In this document: piece after piece, positions 49,511 to 60,280 of the stretch
Layout: every line of letters starts with the position of its first letter
Position numbering within the stretch: position 1 is the stretch's first letter
Assembly: GCF_030704535.1 (NCBI RefSeq)
Contig: NC_081813.1
Location: forward strand, 6,634,501-6,698,500
Source: Vitis vinifera
Taxonomy: Eukaryota; Streptophyta; Magnoliopsida; Vitales; Vitaceae
DNA: 64,000 nt
Direction of reading: 5' to 3'
Translations under genes and position numbers: made by a program
Notes under the pieces: model-generated
Database searches by the model: none
The model's input: only the letters and a program-made list of their open reading frames with translations
Told to the model about the DNA's origin: nothing

Positions 49511-51069
49511 ATGCTTCTACGAAGCTCATCTACCCCAATCCTGAATTCATGGATACAACCCTATGGCAAAGATACCTCACCGGAGACCGATCTGGTACAC
49601 CAGATCCCAAAAACCAAGTCCCTCTCCTTGTCGGCTTCGTTTCAGTCCCCACCCCACACCGCCCCCTCCATTACCACCTCTGCTGGCTCACTGCAGAAGA
49701 TGGCCAGAGCCTTGTCGGAGACCGATCTCCGGGATCCTCCCAAGAGGAACACTCACGAAAAGTGGTTCTCACCGCCCACCGTTGATGAGGGCGAAGAGCA
49801 AGACTCGATACGGAGCCTGTTGTCGAGCTCTGGGTTGGGCGAGTCGGAGCGGTGTGGCGTTGAAGATGGTGGTCCGGCGACCCTTGAGATGGGTGGTGGG
49901 ATCAGGGGCAATGGAGGTGGGATCTTTGGTGGCGGCGGCTATGGGAAAGGATCGAGCGGGGGGGACGGAGATGGACATGGTGGTGGCGCGTATGAGTCGA
50001 ATTATGGGCATGAGAGTACTGACGTTTATTACCAGAAAATGATTGAAGCAAACCCAGAAAATGCTCTCTTTCTTGGGAATTATGCCAAGTTTCTCAAAGA
50101 GGTAAATGTTAAAACCATCGACTAGCACCTACTTTTCTGTTTGGTTCCCCAGAAATGGTGGGAAACTTAAAAAAAATAACTAGTTCGGTCCATTGGGTGT
50201 CTTTTATTTTTATTTTAGCTTGCTAGGTGCTTTTGTTTTGGAAATCATAATGACATAAAGAGTTAAGATTCGAATTCTCCTCTTCTTTTCTTGACAACCA
50301 AGCTGAGGCTTAGAAGAGTAGTAATGCCCAGAGCCAGAAGGGGAAAATCTTTGAACTTTCTGGGGATTCCTTGTTCCTCTTTTGGTTAAAGAATAGTTAG
50401 GAAGAAGAGAGGAGGAGAGGAAAAGAATCAAACTTTTGTGGTTTCTTCTTTCTTTACCATAAAAAATTGAATTGCAATTTTAATGATTTGATAGGTTCGC
50501 GGAGATTTGGTTAAAGCAGAAGAGTACTGTGGGAGAGCAATTTTGGTAAACCCAAGTGATGGAAACGTGCTTTCATTCTATGCTGATCTGATATGGAACA
50601 ATCAGAAGGATGCTCAACGTGCTGAGACTTACTTCAATCAAGCTGTTAGAGTTGCTCCTGATGATTGGTATGAATATGATAAAACAACCCTATTTCAATC
50701 ATACTTTTTCTCTTCATTTTTTTCGAACTGGGTTCTCCACAGTTCCCAAGTTTTTGGTATTTTGAAGTGGGGTTCTTTCCAATACAAAATTGGGTCCCTG
50801 TTTGATTCTCCTATGTGGGTTTGATTCAATTTGATCAAGCTTTCTACCTGTTTTCATCTTATAATTATGGTGTCTTCCTGCAACTAACGTATGAATTTGG
50901 GGTGTGGTGCAGTTATGTTCTAGCTTCATATGCTCACTTTCTTTGGGAGACTGAGGAGGAAGACGAGGAAGATAGCCGTTACGAAACTGCAACTGCAAAC
51001 ACCCATGGATTCTCTCCCAGTTTCTTCCCAGGAGGTCCTTTCCACTCCCCTTTGGCTGCAGCTTCCTAG
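49511..51069 (+). CDS. TPR-like protein with glycine-rich linker, 306 aa
   Basis: Exons 49511-50101, 50495-50667 and 50913-51069 give 306 residues. Residues 1-125 are serine-rich (start [15 protein letters not shown], with LSETDL repeated near 29-34 as ETDLVHQ and at 68-73). Residues 127-159 are a glycine-rich linker with few other residues. The C-terminal half is tetratricopeptide-like: [40 protein letters not shown], and [20 protein letters not shown], then [19 protein letters not shown]. The Cys in DDCYV is created at the exon 2/3 junction. Plants have a small family of these proteins with the same SYAHFLWxxEEEE ending; TPR units normally bind proteins, but no partner or function can be read from the sequence. 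The start is the first ATG after a GC-rich leader. Confidence 0.88.
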
Positions 51070-54000
51070 GTTCTCTGTGTAGGCTGTGAGATTCCTCGAG
51101 TAATAACCCGGGGGGTTTTCCTAACTTGTTTAATTAACTCTACCCAGTTCGAAATAACGGGGGGAAAAAAAAAAAGCCCGAAAATAAAGGAGAGGACTTT
51201 CCATGAATTTGTGTTCGGGAAGTGATGGAGAATGTAAATAAACCGAGTATATAGTCTTGCTGTGTTTGGAGTGAAGGAAAATTGAGCTTGCTGTGTTTGG
51301 AAAGAAGGAAAATTGACCCTTTCTTTAATCTCTTCTTCATTTTCCCACGCGCTTTGGTCTCCCAGCGAATGGAACATGATACAAGCCGGCAAGAGGAAAG
51401 AAGTCTTCATTGAAGTTATCGATTTATTAGATTAAAAAAAGACTCGGGGAGAATTAAAATTTAGACAAAGTAAGAGGATTTGATGGGTCTGATTCTTTTA
51501 TTATATAATATGGTAAGAAAATATTGGGTCATTTTTTGGAGACTATGTCCTAAATGAGCTATAAATCATGTCAAATTATTGTCATAGGCATGCCAAAATC
51601 AACTCAATCTTTTTCAAGATGGGTCTAGAACTTGCCAAATTATGGTTGAAATTAGTCCAATTTTGACTACGGCTGCCACCTCTATAAACTATTTGTCAAG
51701 AGGACATAAAGAAGAAGATAAGGTTTTAACCATTTGATTGTAAAGCAAGTGACAATGGTTGGTTTCTTCATCATTGCAGCTGAGTAGTGAATTTTTTATA
51801 AGGGTACGACAATTTTAAATAATGATTCATAAACTACCTTAATAGGAAAAATAATTTCAAATTTATCCGACTAGGTAAGAGAGAAATATATTTTTTTATT
51901 ATATTAAAAAAATTGTCTTTTAAAAAGGTGAGAAATAGTCTTTTGAAAAGGTGATTTAATAAAAAAAGATAAAAAGTGAAAAATTGCAGTACAAGTTTCA
52001 CAAAAAAAAAACATTAAAATCCATTTTTTCATTTCCTAAAAATAATATACTTATATAATAATATAATTATTATAAATATATATATATATTATAAAATTAA
52101 TTAATTTTATTTACTAAATTTAATATATAAAATAATTATAATTATTAAGATTTTTATCAACAATAATATTTATAAAATATAAATTATATTTAATATTCCA
52201 TATTTAAAAATTTTATATTAAATGAAATATTGAATTAAAAAATATTTTTTTCTTAACTTTCAATTTTTTCTTTAAATTAATTCAATTAATTATAATTAGT
52301 AAAATTAATTTAATTTGATATTGTTTTTTTATTTATAAGATAAATAATATTTATCTATTACTTTTTATTTTTTTTTTTCATTTTAGAATTAAAAAAATTA
52401 TTATAAATTTTATGTGAAAAATGAGTTTATAAAAAACAAATTTATTAAATAATTATATGATTTTTGAAGTTTTTTTTTTTGAGAAAATTTCACTTTTTTG
52501 AGATTCTCATTTTGGTTTTGCCTTTTTTTTTTTAGCATCATCTTTTTAAGATATGGTTTCCATTTTTTGCTTTTTTATTTTTTATTTTTGAAAATTCTCA
52601 CTTTTTTGAAATTCTTACATTTTATTTTTATTTTATTTCATTTTTCTAAAAATTGATATTTTTATTTTTATATAAACAAAATCTCCTTTTCAAAAGACGA
52701 ATTTCTTATTTTTTTAAAACATTTTATCTAAGAAATCATTACTTTAAAAGACGATTTTAGTTAGATAATTTTTTTAAAGAAAATACATCTATCTTTTAAC
52801 GATTTAAAAAAAATACATATTTTTCTTTTTCCTATATGTCCAAAACATATAAAATTATTTTTCCTTCATAGTTTTGGAATTGAAATTATCTTTTTAGACT
52901 ACCTTTAAAATTCGTTGAGTAGTCTTCCTTCAATCCTTTAAACATATTCTAAGGCTAGCAAAATTTGACCGGACTTGTTAGAACAATAAAAGCCTAAGCA
53001 TAAGTTGAGTTGTGAAGAGAAAGCAAAAATTGAAAAGAAAATCAGTTTTCAACGAGTTTAGAGAGAAGGAGATGGGAAATGGCAGCCAGCTATGTAATGG
53101 TAGCTTAAAAAATCAATTAGGCAACCACTGAACTCTCAAGATATTTTATAAAAGGTCGATGGGGAGAGGGGCCACCAACCTTTCAAGTCTGAACTGATTT
53201 GGTTCCAATAAGATCTGTCTTTTTCGTAAGTGGGTTAGCAGTATGAGCTCTTGAAGCCTTGCTTTTTGCGCAGCTATCATTTGGTTGGGACCACTGGCCC
53301 ACCCTACCACCCTTGGGCATGGGTCATCTCATCTCATCTCATCTCATCTTTGTGTCAAGGAAAGCTTCCTCCAGATTTTTTTAATGTTTTCTCTTCTCGT
53401 CTGTTGTTATGATTAGGTTTGGAGCTGCTCGCCCATGCTGTTTTCCTTCACACTTCCCATGGCCCCCCACTGTACCCTGATATGCCCTTTTCATCTACAC
53501 TTAATTATTCATCCAACTATTCTTTTCCCATCCCATTTAATCTTTTCTTGGGCCCGTTGGCCCAAAATTCAGTCTGGGATGGCCCGTTGAAAGTCCAAAC
53601 AAAGGTCCAAGGACTGAGTGAAGGAGTCCTAAAGATGTAAATGGGGCGGACCGGCGTGGGGCGAGGGCCAAGGAAGGCTCCGTCCCGATCCCGTCTCCCC
53701 TTTAAAATTATTCCTCAGCCCCATCTCATCTTCCTCGTTTTGAATTGAGCGAAGAATATATTCCCTATCCCTACTTTTATCCCTGATTCGGGTTTATCCT
53801 CATTGTTATTCCCTGTACCCGATCCGACGGGTTTTTTTTGGCCATCCTAGTATTTTTATGCCGGTTGGCAATCAGGGATCTGCCCCCACGTTGCTTGAAA
53901 TTGCAATGCTCCTAAAGAGCTTAATGGGATGGGCCAATACTGCCCAATATCAACTCCCATGGTGAAGCTAATAGAGGGCGGGCTCCCATGGACTTGTTTT

Positions 54001-54961
54001 AATTTTAGCTCTACCTCTAATAAAATAAAATCAAATCAATTGTTAGAAAATTAGTTAAAGGAAATTAACTTATCTAGCTAAATCAAACCAATCCATATGA
54101 CGGTTGATTTCGGTTGTCTTGTTGATTGGTTTGAGACTATGGTGGTGTGTGTTTTTTTGTCCGACATTTGAATAAACTTAGATCTCCATCCGTAGTACTT
54201 TATTTTCAATCATTCATCGTATTTGTATAATTATTTTTCAAAACAACCGCTAAAAAACAATTAAACAAGTTCTCAAAACACTGTTTTCAAGTCTAGAAAA
54301 AAATTCCCAAACAGACTCTAAGGTTCACTTTCTTACTTCCAATCCAACTTCCTAATGGCCAAGTCTTTTAGAAGCAAATTCATCAATAAAGCAAGACCAG
54401 ATTCAGGTCCCTTGGTCCAATATCAAGCTTCTTGCAGTAGCTACCTAAAACAAGTTGATTTCTTACATAGATATTGATTAAACATTGAAGGAAGAACATC
54501 CACTAAATAGAAAGTCTTGATTTCATATGGTGACAATTATGGCAAGAATGATTCTTACTGAATGTTGTTTCAAGTGAAGACATTGGAGGAGAAGCATCCC
54601 CTTCCAGCCCAGCAACTGGGGTGTTGGACATCTTCTCATTAGGTATCTTCCAGGGCCTACCAGAAAGGGAAAAATAGAAGGAACAAATGAAAATTCCAAA
54701 AAATCACTTCACTGATAATGCAAATTTGATTCCAAAGTGCTTTGGCATAGCGTAATATCTCAATAAAACATCAAGTGCACTACTAAGAATCTTGGAAAAC
54801 AATACCATCCATTAAACTACCAATCAGTTGATACAATCCAATATTGTCTTACATGACTTTCAGTGGAGCCAACAACCAAAATTAATGATCCATATTACCT
54901 GTGGGAAAGTTGAGATCCTAGCAAGTTCCTGGGAAATCCTGAGTTTGCCAATGTGCTTACC
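51070..54961. other. AT-rich intergenic region
   Basis: The TPR 3'UTR likely runs to about 51400; within it a short direct repeat (GCTTGCTGTGTTTGG twice near 51258-51300) is visible. Bases 51900-52800 are almost pure A/T with no genes. Bases 53640-53840 contain a GC-rich repeat-like stretch (GGGGCGGACCGGCGTGGGGC, later CCGATCCGACGGG) seen widely in plant genomes as a dispersed repeat. At 54580-54660 the minus strand has an exon-like open stretch (RPWKIPNEKMSNTPVAGLEG) of unknown meaning. Confidence 0.5.
53325..53349. repeat. (CATCT)n short tandem repeat
   Basis: Five CATCT units in a row. Confidence 0.85.
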
Positions 54962-55207
54962 ATGTGTAATAGTACTAGAAGGAAAAGGAACTCTCCTAAA
55001 ACCATCTCCATCCACCCACTGGTGTCCCCACATGCCACCATTTCTCCATTTACAGGAGCCCCATTGATTCCAAACTCCCTCACATCACTCAATTCAGGAA
55101 ATAAGCATTTTCCCAATGCTAATTCCCACCTTTTGCTGACAAGACGGAACTCTGACTTGGCCTATAAGTTAACAGCGGCTCTGTCAGGGAAGCCCATCTC
55201 AGGCTGA
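54962..55207 (+). other. Upstream open reading frame before the nucleoside transporter
   Basis: An ATG at 54962 opens an 81-codon frame (MCNSTRRKRNSPKTISIHPL start, ending ALSGKPISG) whose TGA at 55205-55207 lies one base before the transporter ATG at 55209. If the leader starts upstream of 54962, this frame would be translated first and could limit the main protein. I do not recognise the peptide; it may equally be spacer, since the transcription start is unknown. Confidence 0.35.
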
Positions 55208-55208
55208 G

Positions 55209-56874
55209 ATGGAAGGCTCAAAGGGCTCAGGTGGTCCAAATGAGCTAAGAGACACCTACAATGCTGCATATCTAATCCATTTCTTGCTCGGGGCTGGGAA
55301 TTTGCTTCCATGGAACGCTTTAATCACTGCTGTTGATTACTTTGGGTACCTTTATCCCAACAAGCATGTTGATAAGGCGTTCCCAGTGGCGTACATGGGT
55401 TCATCCCTTCTAGTTCTGGTTCTTTTGATGTGTTGCAGTAGCTGGAACAAGCTGCCCCGTTTCAGAACGAGGATGAACTTGGGATTTTCCTTGTTCATAC
55501 TTGCATTGATGACTGCACCAATTATGGATTGGATTGGTCATAAAAACGAGCCAGGAGCAAACCTCAATGGAGCTTATGGTATTATCATTTTAGCAGTTAC
55601 AATTTGTGGTTTGGCAGATGGATTGATAGGAGGAAGCTTGATAGGAGCAGCAGGGGAGCTACCAGGACGGTACATGCAGGCTGTTTTTGCAGGAACGGCG
55701 TCTTCAGGTACTATATCATTTATTGTTCACAGAGAAGAGTTTACATCTTTCCACAATGCATAATTGAGAAGTAAAAGCCATTCACCAAACAGAACTATGA
55801 GGCACAATATTGAACTAAGCAAATAGTATAACTCCATCAGTCCGTTTCTAGAAATCAAAATAACAAAGGCAAACACACAACATGATGAAACTGATCAATT
55901 GATAATAGCATGTAATTTGTCACATTTCACAGGCCGAGTTTGAGTTTATGAAAGGCTACCTCTGATTTGATCATAAAAAATAAACTTGCCATTTTTTATG
56001 ATGACCTGAGATGCTCAGCGCATTATATGAGCCCACAAGCTCCAGCATGCACCATCTTTTCATATGCTTCTTTCCAACTGATCGAGGTATTGTTTGGACT
56101 CTGTATGCAGGGGTTCTAGTTTGCATCTTGAGAATCATAACAAAGGCGTCCCTTCCTCAGACCCCAAAAGGTCTCCAGACGAGCGCACACTTCTATTTTA
56201 TCATCAGCACCTTTATTGTGGTCGTATGCATTATCTGCTGCAACATCTTGGACAAGTTGCCAGTCATTCAAAATTACCAGCAAAGGAGAACCATGGCCAG
56301 AAAAACCCAAGCCTCCAACTTCTTGGGTGGTATAAGGAATTCAATGAGCAGGGCCTATGACGCAATTGAACCCAATGGACATCCCAGATTCTGGAATGTG
56401 TTTATTAGAATTCGATGGGCAGCACTAGGGATTCTTGTGATTTACGCTGTAACTCTGTCAATCTTCCCAGGATACTTAGCTGAAAATGTGGAATCAAAGC
56501 TTCTTCAAGATTGGTACCCAATCTTGCTGATAACAACTTACAATGTTTCAGATTTGTTGGGGAAGTCTATGGCTGCCATATATGTTTTGAGGAGTATTGG
56601 CAAGGTCACATGGGGCTGCATAGCCAGGCTTTTATTCTATCCACTCTTTGCAGCTTGCCTCCATGGACCCAAGTGGTTGAGAAGTGAGTTCCCAGTGATA
56701 TTTTTGACTGGCATGCTCGGGTTGACAAATGGTTATCTGACTAGCGTCCTCATGATCCTTGCTCCTAAATCAGTACCAGATGAGGAAGCAGAAACTGCTG
56801 GCTTTGTGATGGCTCTGTTCTTGGCAATTGGGTTAGCCACAGGTTCAGTTATAGGTTGGTTCTGGATCATCTGA
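55209..56874 (+). CDS. Equilibrative nucleoside transporter, ENT8-type, 420 aa
   Basis: Exons 55209-55707 and 56111-56874 give 420 residues; the intron is phase 1 (TCTTCAG|GTACTA, acceptor TATGCAG|GGG). ENT proteins move nucleosides across the plasma membrane or tonoplast through eleven membrane segments. Family features are YLIHFLLGAGNLLPWNALIT in TM1, MNLGFSLFILALM, GGSLIGAAGELPGRYMQAVF and GTASSG|VLVCILRIITKAS across the junction in the TM4-TM5 region, then RLLFYPLFAACLHGPKWLRS and LTNGYLTSVLMILAPKSVP near the C-terminus, ending GSVIGWFWII. The sequence is closer in my memory to Arabidopsis ENT8 and ENT1 than to the ENT2-7 group (WNALITAVDYFGYLYPxKH, KASLPQTPxGxxTSAH). Length agrees with the family. 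The gene is convergent with the receptor kinase downstream. Confidence 0.92.
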
Positions 56875-57793
56875 ACTAGCAAGCTTTCTGGTATGGTGTC
56901 CACAACTTTTCAAGCTCAAAACCTGAGAACATATCAAACATCTCTCTGTGGAAACCAGATCAAACTGGTCACATAAGCACCTGTAATAAGAATAGAGGAG
57001 CTTCCAAGCTGAACTTTCTTACTTTCCAGTTTCCTGGGCCCTTTTTCCATTCCATAAGGCAGGAGGAAAATAGGCAAAAATTCTAAAAAAAATAACAGCA
57101 TACAATCCAATCTTAAATGGTCAAACTATTCCAACTTCAAATATATATAATAGGGTGCTAGCACCTCTCCTAAAAGCAATTGCTGTTAGGAAAGGTATGC
57201 GGCGAACACAAGGGGAGTTGATGCGGCTAACCTTCCGATCTGGCAACAATCTCCCCCCTAGCGACACCCCTGGGGTTCGAACCTGTGACCTTAGCTTTGA
57301 TACCACTTGTAGGACCTCAGGTGCTACCAACTCTTTTAAAAACAATTATTGTTAGGAAATGCACATACCCTAACCTTATAGTGCATTCACCCAAGCGCCC
57401 ACGGCGAACACAAAGGGAGTTGATGGATGCGGCCAACCCTCCAATTTGCCAACAATTAGTTCTATTCTGTTGCAAATGATGTAAAATACTCTTTACAGTA
57501 TTCAGTAGTACTAAAAAAACTCAAAAGTTAAAGGTTTTCTTTTCCAGCATTACACTATTTTCAAACCTGAAAAACAAAAGCAAATAGACTTAGTACTTCA
57601 CCAAAAAAAGTTCACAAAAAGCTAGAAAACTTTCTAATGCCCACTAGTGCAAAACTTGAGATTTTAAACATAATTAGGAAAGTACACAAAGGCATCACCA
57701 AAGTCTTGATTTTATGGCTTAAAAATGTACAAGGAGTCAAATATGAAGATTTTCATCTTAGGAAGCTCCAAACATCATCAACTATACCTTCTA
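56875..57793. other. Spacer between convergent genes
   Basis: The 3' ends of the nucleoside transporter (+) and the receptor kinase (-) face each other here. Apart from a miniature LTR element at 57156-57454 and probable 3'UTRs on both sides, nothing else is visible. Confidence 0.7.
57156..57454 (-). mobile_element. TRIM-like miniature LTR element
   Basis: Two direct repeats flank a 73-bp centre. On the minus strand each repeat starts TGTTGGCA or TGTTGCCA and ends TAGCA (57454-57322, 133 bp, and 57248-57156, 93 bp), giving TG...CA ends. About a dozen bases after the first repeat comes TGGTATCAAAGC (57305-57294), like the tRNA-Met primer-binding site TGGTATCAGAGC, and directly before the second repeat a polypurine tract GGGGGGAGA (57258-57250). 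No coding capacity. The layout looks whole but the two repeats differ considerably, so it is old. No clear target duplication. Confidence 0.7.
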
Positions 57794-60280
57794 TCATCTA
57801 GGCCCTGATAGATCAACATTTGAGGGTGCTAGACTGTTCCAATCAATTGGTTCCAACAAATTTTGTTCTGATGAAGTACCCTCTTCACTGCTTGATTTGA
57901 GCAAAGTTGAGTAAATATGAAAAATCCTTTGAGAGGTGGTTGGTGGCTGAGGTACATCACAAACACCTTCAAGCATTTGGACTACCTTAGTCATCGGTGG
58001 CCTTCTGTCCATCTCTTCCTGTATACACAATAATGCAACTTTAATTGCATTGCTGACTTTTTCATAGTTTCCATCAATTTTTAGCTCTGGATCGAGGATC
58101 TCTCTCAAATTTCCTTCCTTCATCTTCTCAAAGGCGTAAGACGGAAAATGGGCTTTCTGTGCAGTCTCTTTCGGATCATAATTTTTCCTTCCCCCAATGA
58201 TCTCAAGCAAGACCATACCAAAGCTGAAGACATCGCTCTTCTCTGATATGGCATGGTTTGCGATCCACTCAGGTGCAAGGTACCCTCTAGTACCCCTCAC
58301 TGTTGTGAACACATGGCTCTGGTCCCGGTTCATTAACTTAGCTAAGCCAAAATCTGAGACTTTGGCAAGGTAATTATCATCAAGAAGAACATTTTCTGGT
58401 TTTATATCACAGTGGATGATCTTCGGATCACACTCCTCATGGAGATATGCTAATCCCTTTGCCGTACCCAATGCAATACTAAATCTTGTTTCCCAGTCTA
58501 ACAGGAGATCCTTTCTATTGTTCTTGAAGATCAATTTATCTAAAGAGCCTTTTCCCAAGAACTCATAAACTAGAAGCCGGTGAGCCCCCTCATTGCAGAA
58601 TCCTTTGAGCTTGACCAGATGAACATGGTGGATACTCCCTATGGTGCAAACTTCAGCTCTGAATTCCTTCTTCCCTTGCCCGACGCCCTCCAATTTTTTA
58701 ACTGCCAATTGTGTTCCATCTGGGAGCACCCCTTTGTAGACAGATCCAAACCCACCTTGGCCAAGCTTCTCAGAGAAGTTGCTGGTGGCATTCTGAAGTT
58801 CCTTATAACGGAAGCGAATAGGCATCCCAGAAATACTATCCAAGAAATCATCTTCTTCCAAGTTATCAGGGGAACATTCTTGTATCTCCTTTTCGCGGCG
58901 GTACCTGAACCCTAGATAAACTACGCCAAAAATAACCAGTACTGTTGCAACAGCAATGAGCACAATAACTAGGATGATCTTCCCACCTTTTCTTTCCTCT
59001 CTTGAACGATTTTGCCCACCATCTAGATCTCCATTATTAGAGACCTTAACGTATGAAATGAAGCCAGAAGAATACCAATTAGAGCGTTGAAAGCTTCCTA
59101 TCTGGTCAAACAGAAAGCAATTGCCTGAACTGTTCTCAAAGAAGAGCACAAGACATGAACAATTACCAAAGCAAGCTTCCCTGCAACCATTTAGATCTGA
59201 TTTCAAAGAGGGTGCCACAAACCCAAGCGCAAAATAGTTAAGGCTGTCACCTACATGTAAAAGCTCTACTGAATTTTTTGAGACATTACAGACTGATGTG
59301 ATCTGCGGCTTGCAGTTAACGCTAGAGTTGAGAGCTGAAGGACACTGGCATCTGTTGTCAACACTACAAACATAATATGGCTCACAAGGCTCGGGAACAC
59401 TGCATGAATTTTGAGGAATCTTAGTTGACTCAGCAGGAGCTAAATTTCCCTTTTGGAGATCATAGAAAGAAATCGACCCTTCAGAGTCTAAAACACCAGC
59501 CCATGTGACATTTGGATCCAAATTCTCTGAGAAGTTAAACTGCCAAACCAAGGCTTGGTTTTGATCATAAAAATTCCATGAATTGGACATCATGGAAGCA
59601 GAGTGGACCTTGCCATGGCCCTTGTAAATGGTTTTCCGGCTCTCATTCGACATGGACCAATAGGTTTGTGGAGTTTGAAACCCTGCATACAAAATCAAAT
59701 CCCCAGATTTCATTTCAAGATAATTAAACAAGTTATCACGGTTAGAAAAACCTTTAAGTTTCATTCCTTCCACAAATTCCTGGCCGGATAAAAGCGTATC
59801 GGTGGGATGACTGAAACTCTGCCAGAGAATTCTCCCATTCTCACCAAGTACTACCAAGTTTCCTGTATCCTGCAATTCCATGGCTGTAACACCTTGCCCT
59901 GCTGTATCTGTGGACCAAATTATTTTATCGCCACCTTTCAAGTAAGCATTCCCATTTTTCTCAAACACAAATTTATCGGAATTTTGAATCAAGAAGCTCC
60001 TATTAGCAGTCCAAACTGCTTTGGAACTAGCCACATGAATGACAACAAGTACAAACAACCCTTCAAGGGTATTCAAGAAGCCCAAAGCAAATGTTGAACT
60101 GTTGGAAAGCAGAAACATCCCTTTATTATCCTTCCACTCCATTTGAGACCCTTGAAACCCAGGATAAATCTGGCCAGTATTTTGAGTGCTGGCCATACAG
60201 ATTTTCAACACAAGGATAAGGCACAAACAAAAGGTTCTAAGAAAACGGAACCAACCCATGGTTTCCCTAGCTGCCCCCAT
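57794..60280 (-). CDS. G-type lectin S-receptor-like Ser/Thr kinase, SD2-5 type, 828 aa
   Basis: One uninterrupted 828-residue frame. It is a plasma-membrane receptor kinase of the S-domain-2 class. Order: signal peptide (FLRTFCLCLILVLKICMAS, to about 31), bulb-type lectin domain (about 45-165, with AVWTANRSF and LQDTGNLVVL), a cysteine-rich EGF/PAN-like region (about 293-412: CSVPEPCEPYYVC, CQCPSALNSSVNC, CREACFGNCSC), membrane segment IILVIVLIAVATVLVIFGVVYLGF without break (435-458), and kinase domain (about 502-775). Kinase signatures: GQGGFGSVYKG (508-517), K528 in LAVKK, HCDIKPEN (623-630) and DFG (643-645), APEW (669-672). The HCD in place of HRD makes it a non-RD kinase, as in SD2-5 proteins. 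Extracellular NxS/T sites are frequent. A second ATG at codon 8 could also serve. Lack of introns is usual in this subfamily. Confidence 0.95.
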   Translation of the reverse strand: MGAARETMGWFRFLRTFCLCLILVLKICMASTQNTGQIYPGFQGSQMEWKDNKGMFLLSNSSTFALGFLNTLEGLFVLVVIHVASSKAVWTANRSFLIQNSDKFVFEKNGNAYLKGGDKIIWSTDTAGQGVTAMELQDTGNLVVLGENGRILWQSFSHPTDTLLSGQEFVEGMKLKGFSNRDNLFNYLEMKSGDLILYAGFQTPQTYWSMSNESRKTIYKGHGKVHSASMMSNSWNFYDQNQALVWQFNFSENLDPNVTWAGVLDSEGSISFYDLQKGNLAPAESTKIPQNSCSVPEPCEPYYVCSVDNRCQCPSALNSSVNCKPQITSVCNVSKNSVELLHVGDSLNYFALGFVAPSLKSDLNGCREACFGNCSCLVLFFENSSGNCFLFDQIGSFQRSNWYSSGFISYVKVSNNGDLDGGQNRSREERKGGKIILVIVLIAVATVLVIFGVVYLGFRYRREKEIQECSPDNLEEDDFLDSISGMPIRFRYKELQNATSNFSEKLGQGGFGSVYKGVLPDGTQLAVKKLEGVGQGKKEFRAEVCTIGSIHHVHLVKLKGFCNEGAHRLLVYEFLGKGSLDKLIFKNNRKDLLLDWETRFSIALGTAKGLAYLHEECDPKIIHCDIKPENVLLDDNYLAKVSDFGLAKLMNRDQSHVFTTVRGTRGYLAPEWIANHAISEKSDVFSFGMVLLEIIGGRKNYDPKETAQKAHFPSYAFEKMKEGNLREILDPELKIDGNYEKVSNAIKVALLCIQEEMDRRPPMTKVVQMLEGVCDVPQPPTTSQRIFHIYSTLLKSSSEEGTSSEQNLLEPIDWNSLAPSNVDLSGPR

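Noticed and set aside
54580-54660. Exon-like open stretch on the minus strand
   Set aside because: Has an acceptor-like TAG before it but no partner exon and no recognisable family.
57260-57306. GGTTCGAACC (a tRNA B-box look-alike) near GGTATCAAAGC, considered as a tRNA or a tRNA-derived SINE
   Set aside because: No A box, no cloverleaf, and the flanking direct repeats, polypurine tract and primer-site position fit a TRIM-like LTR element better.
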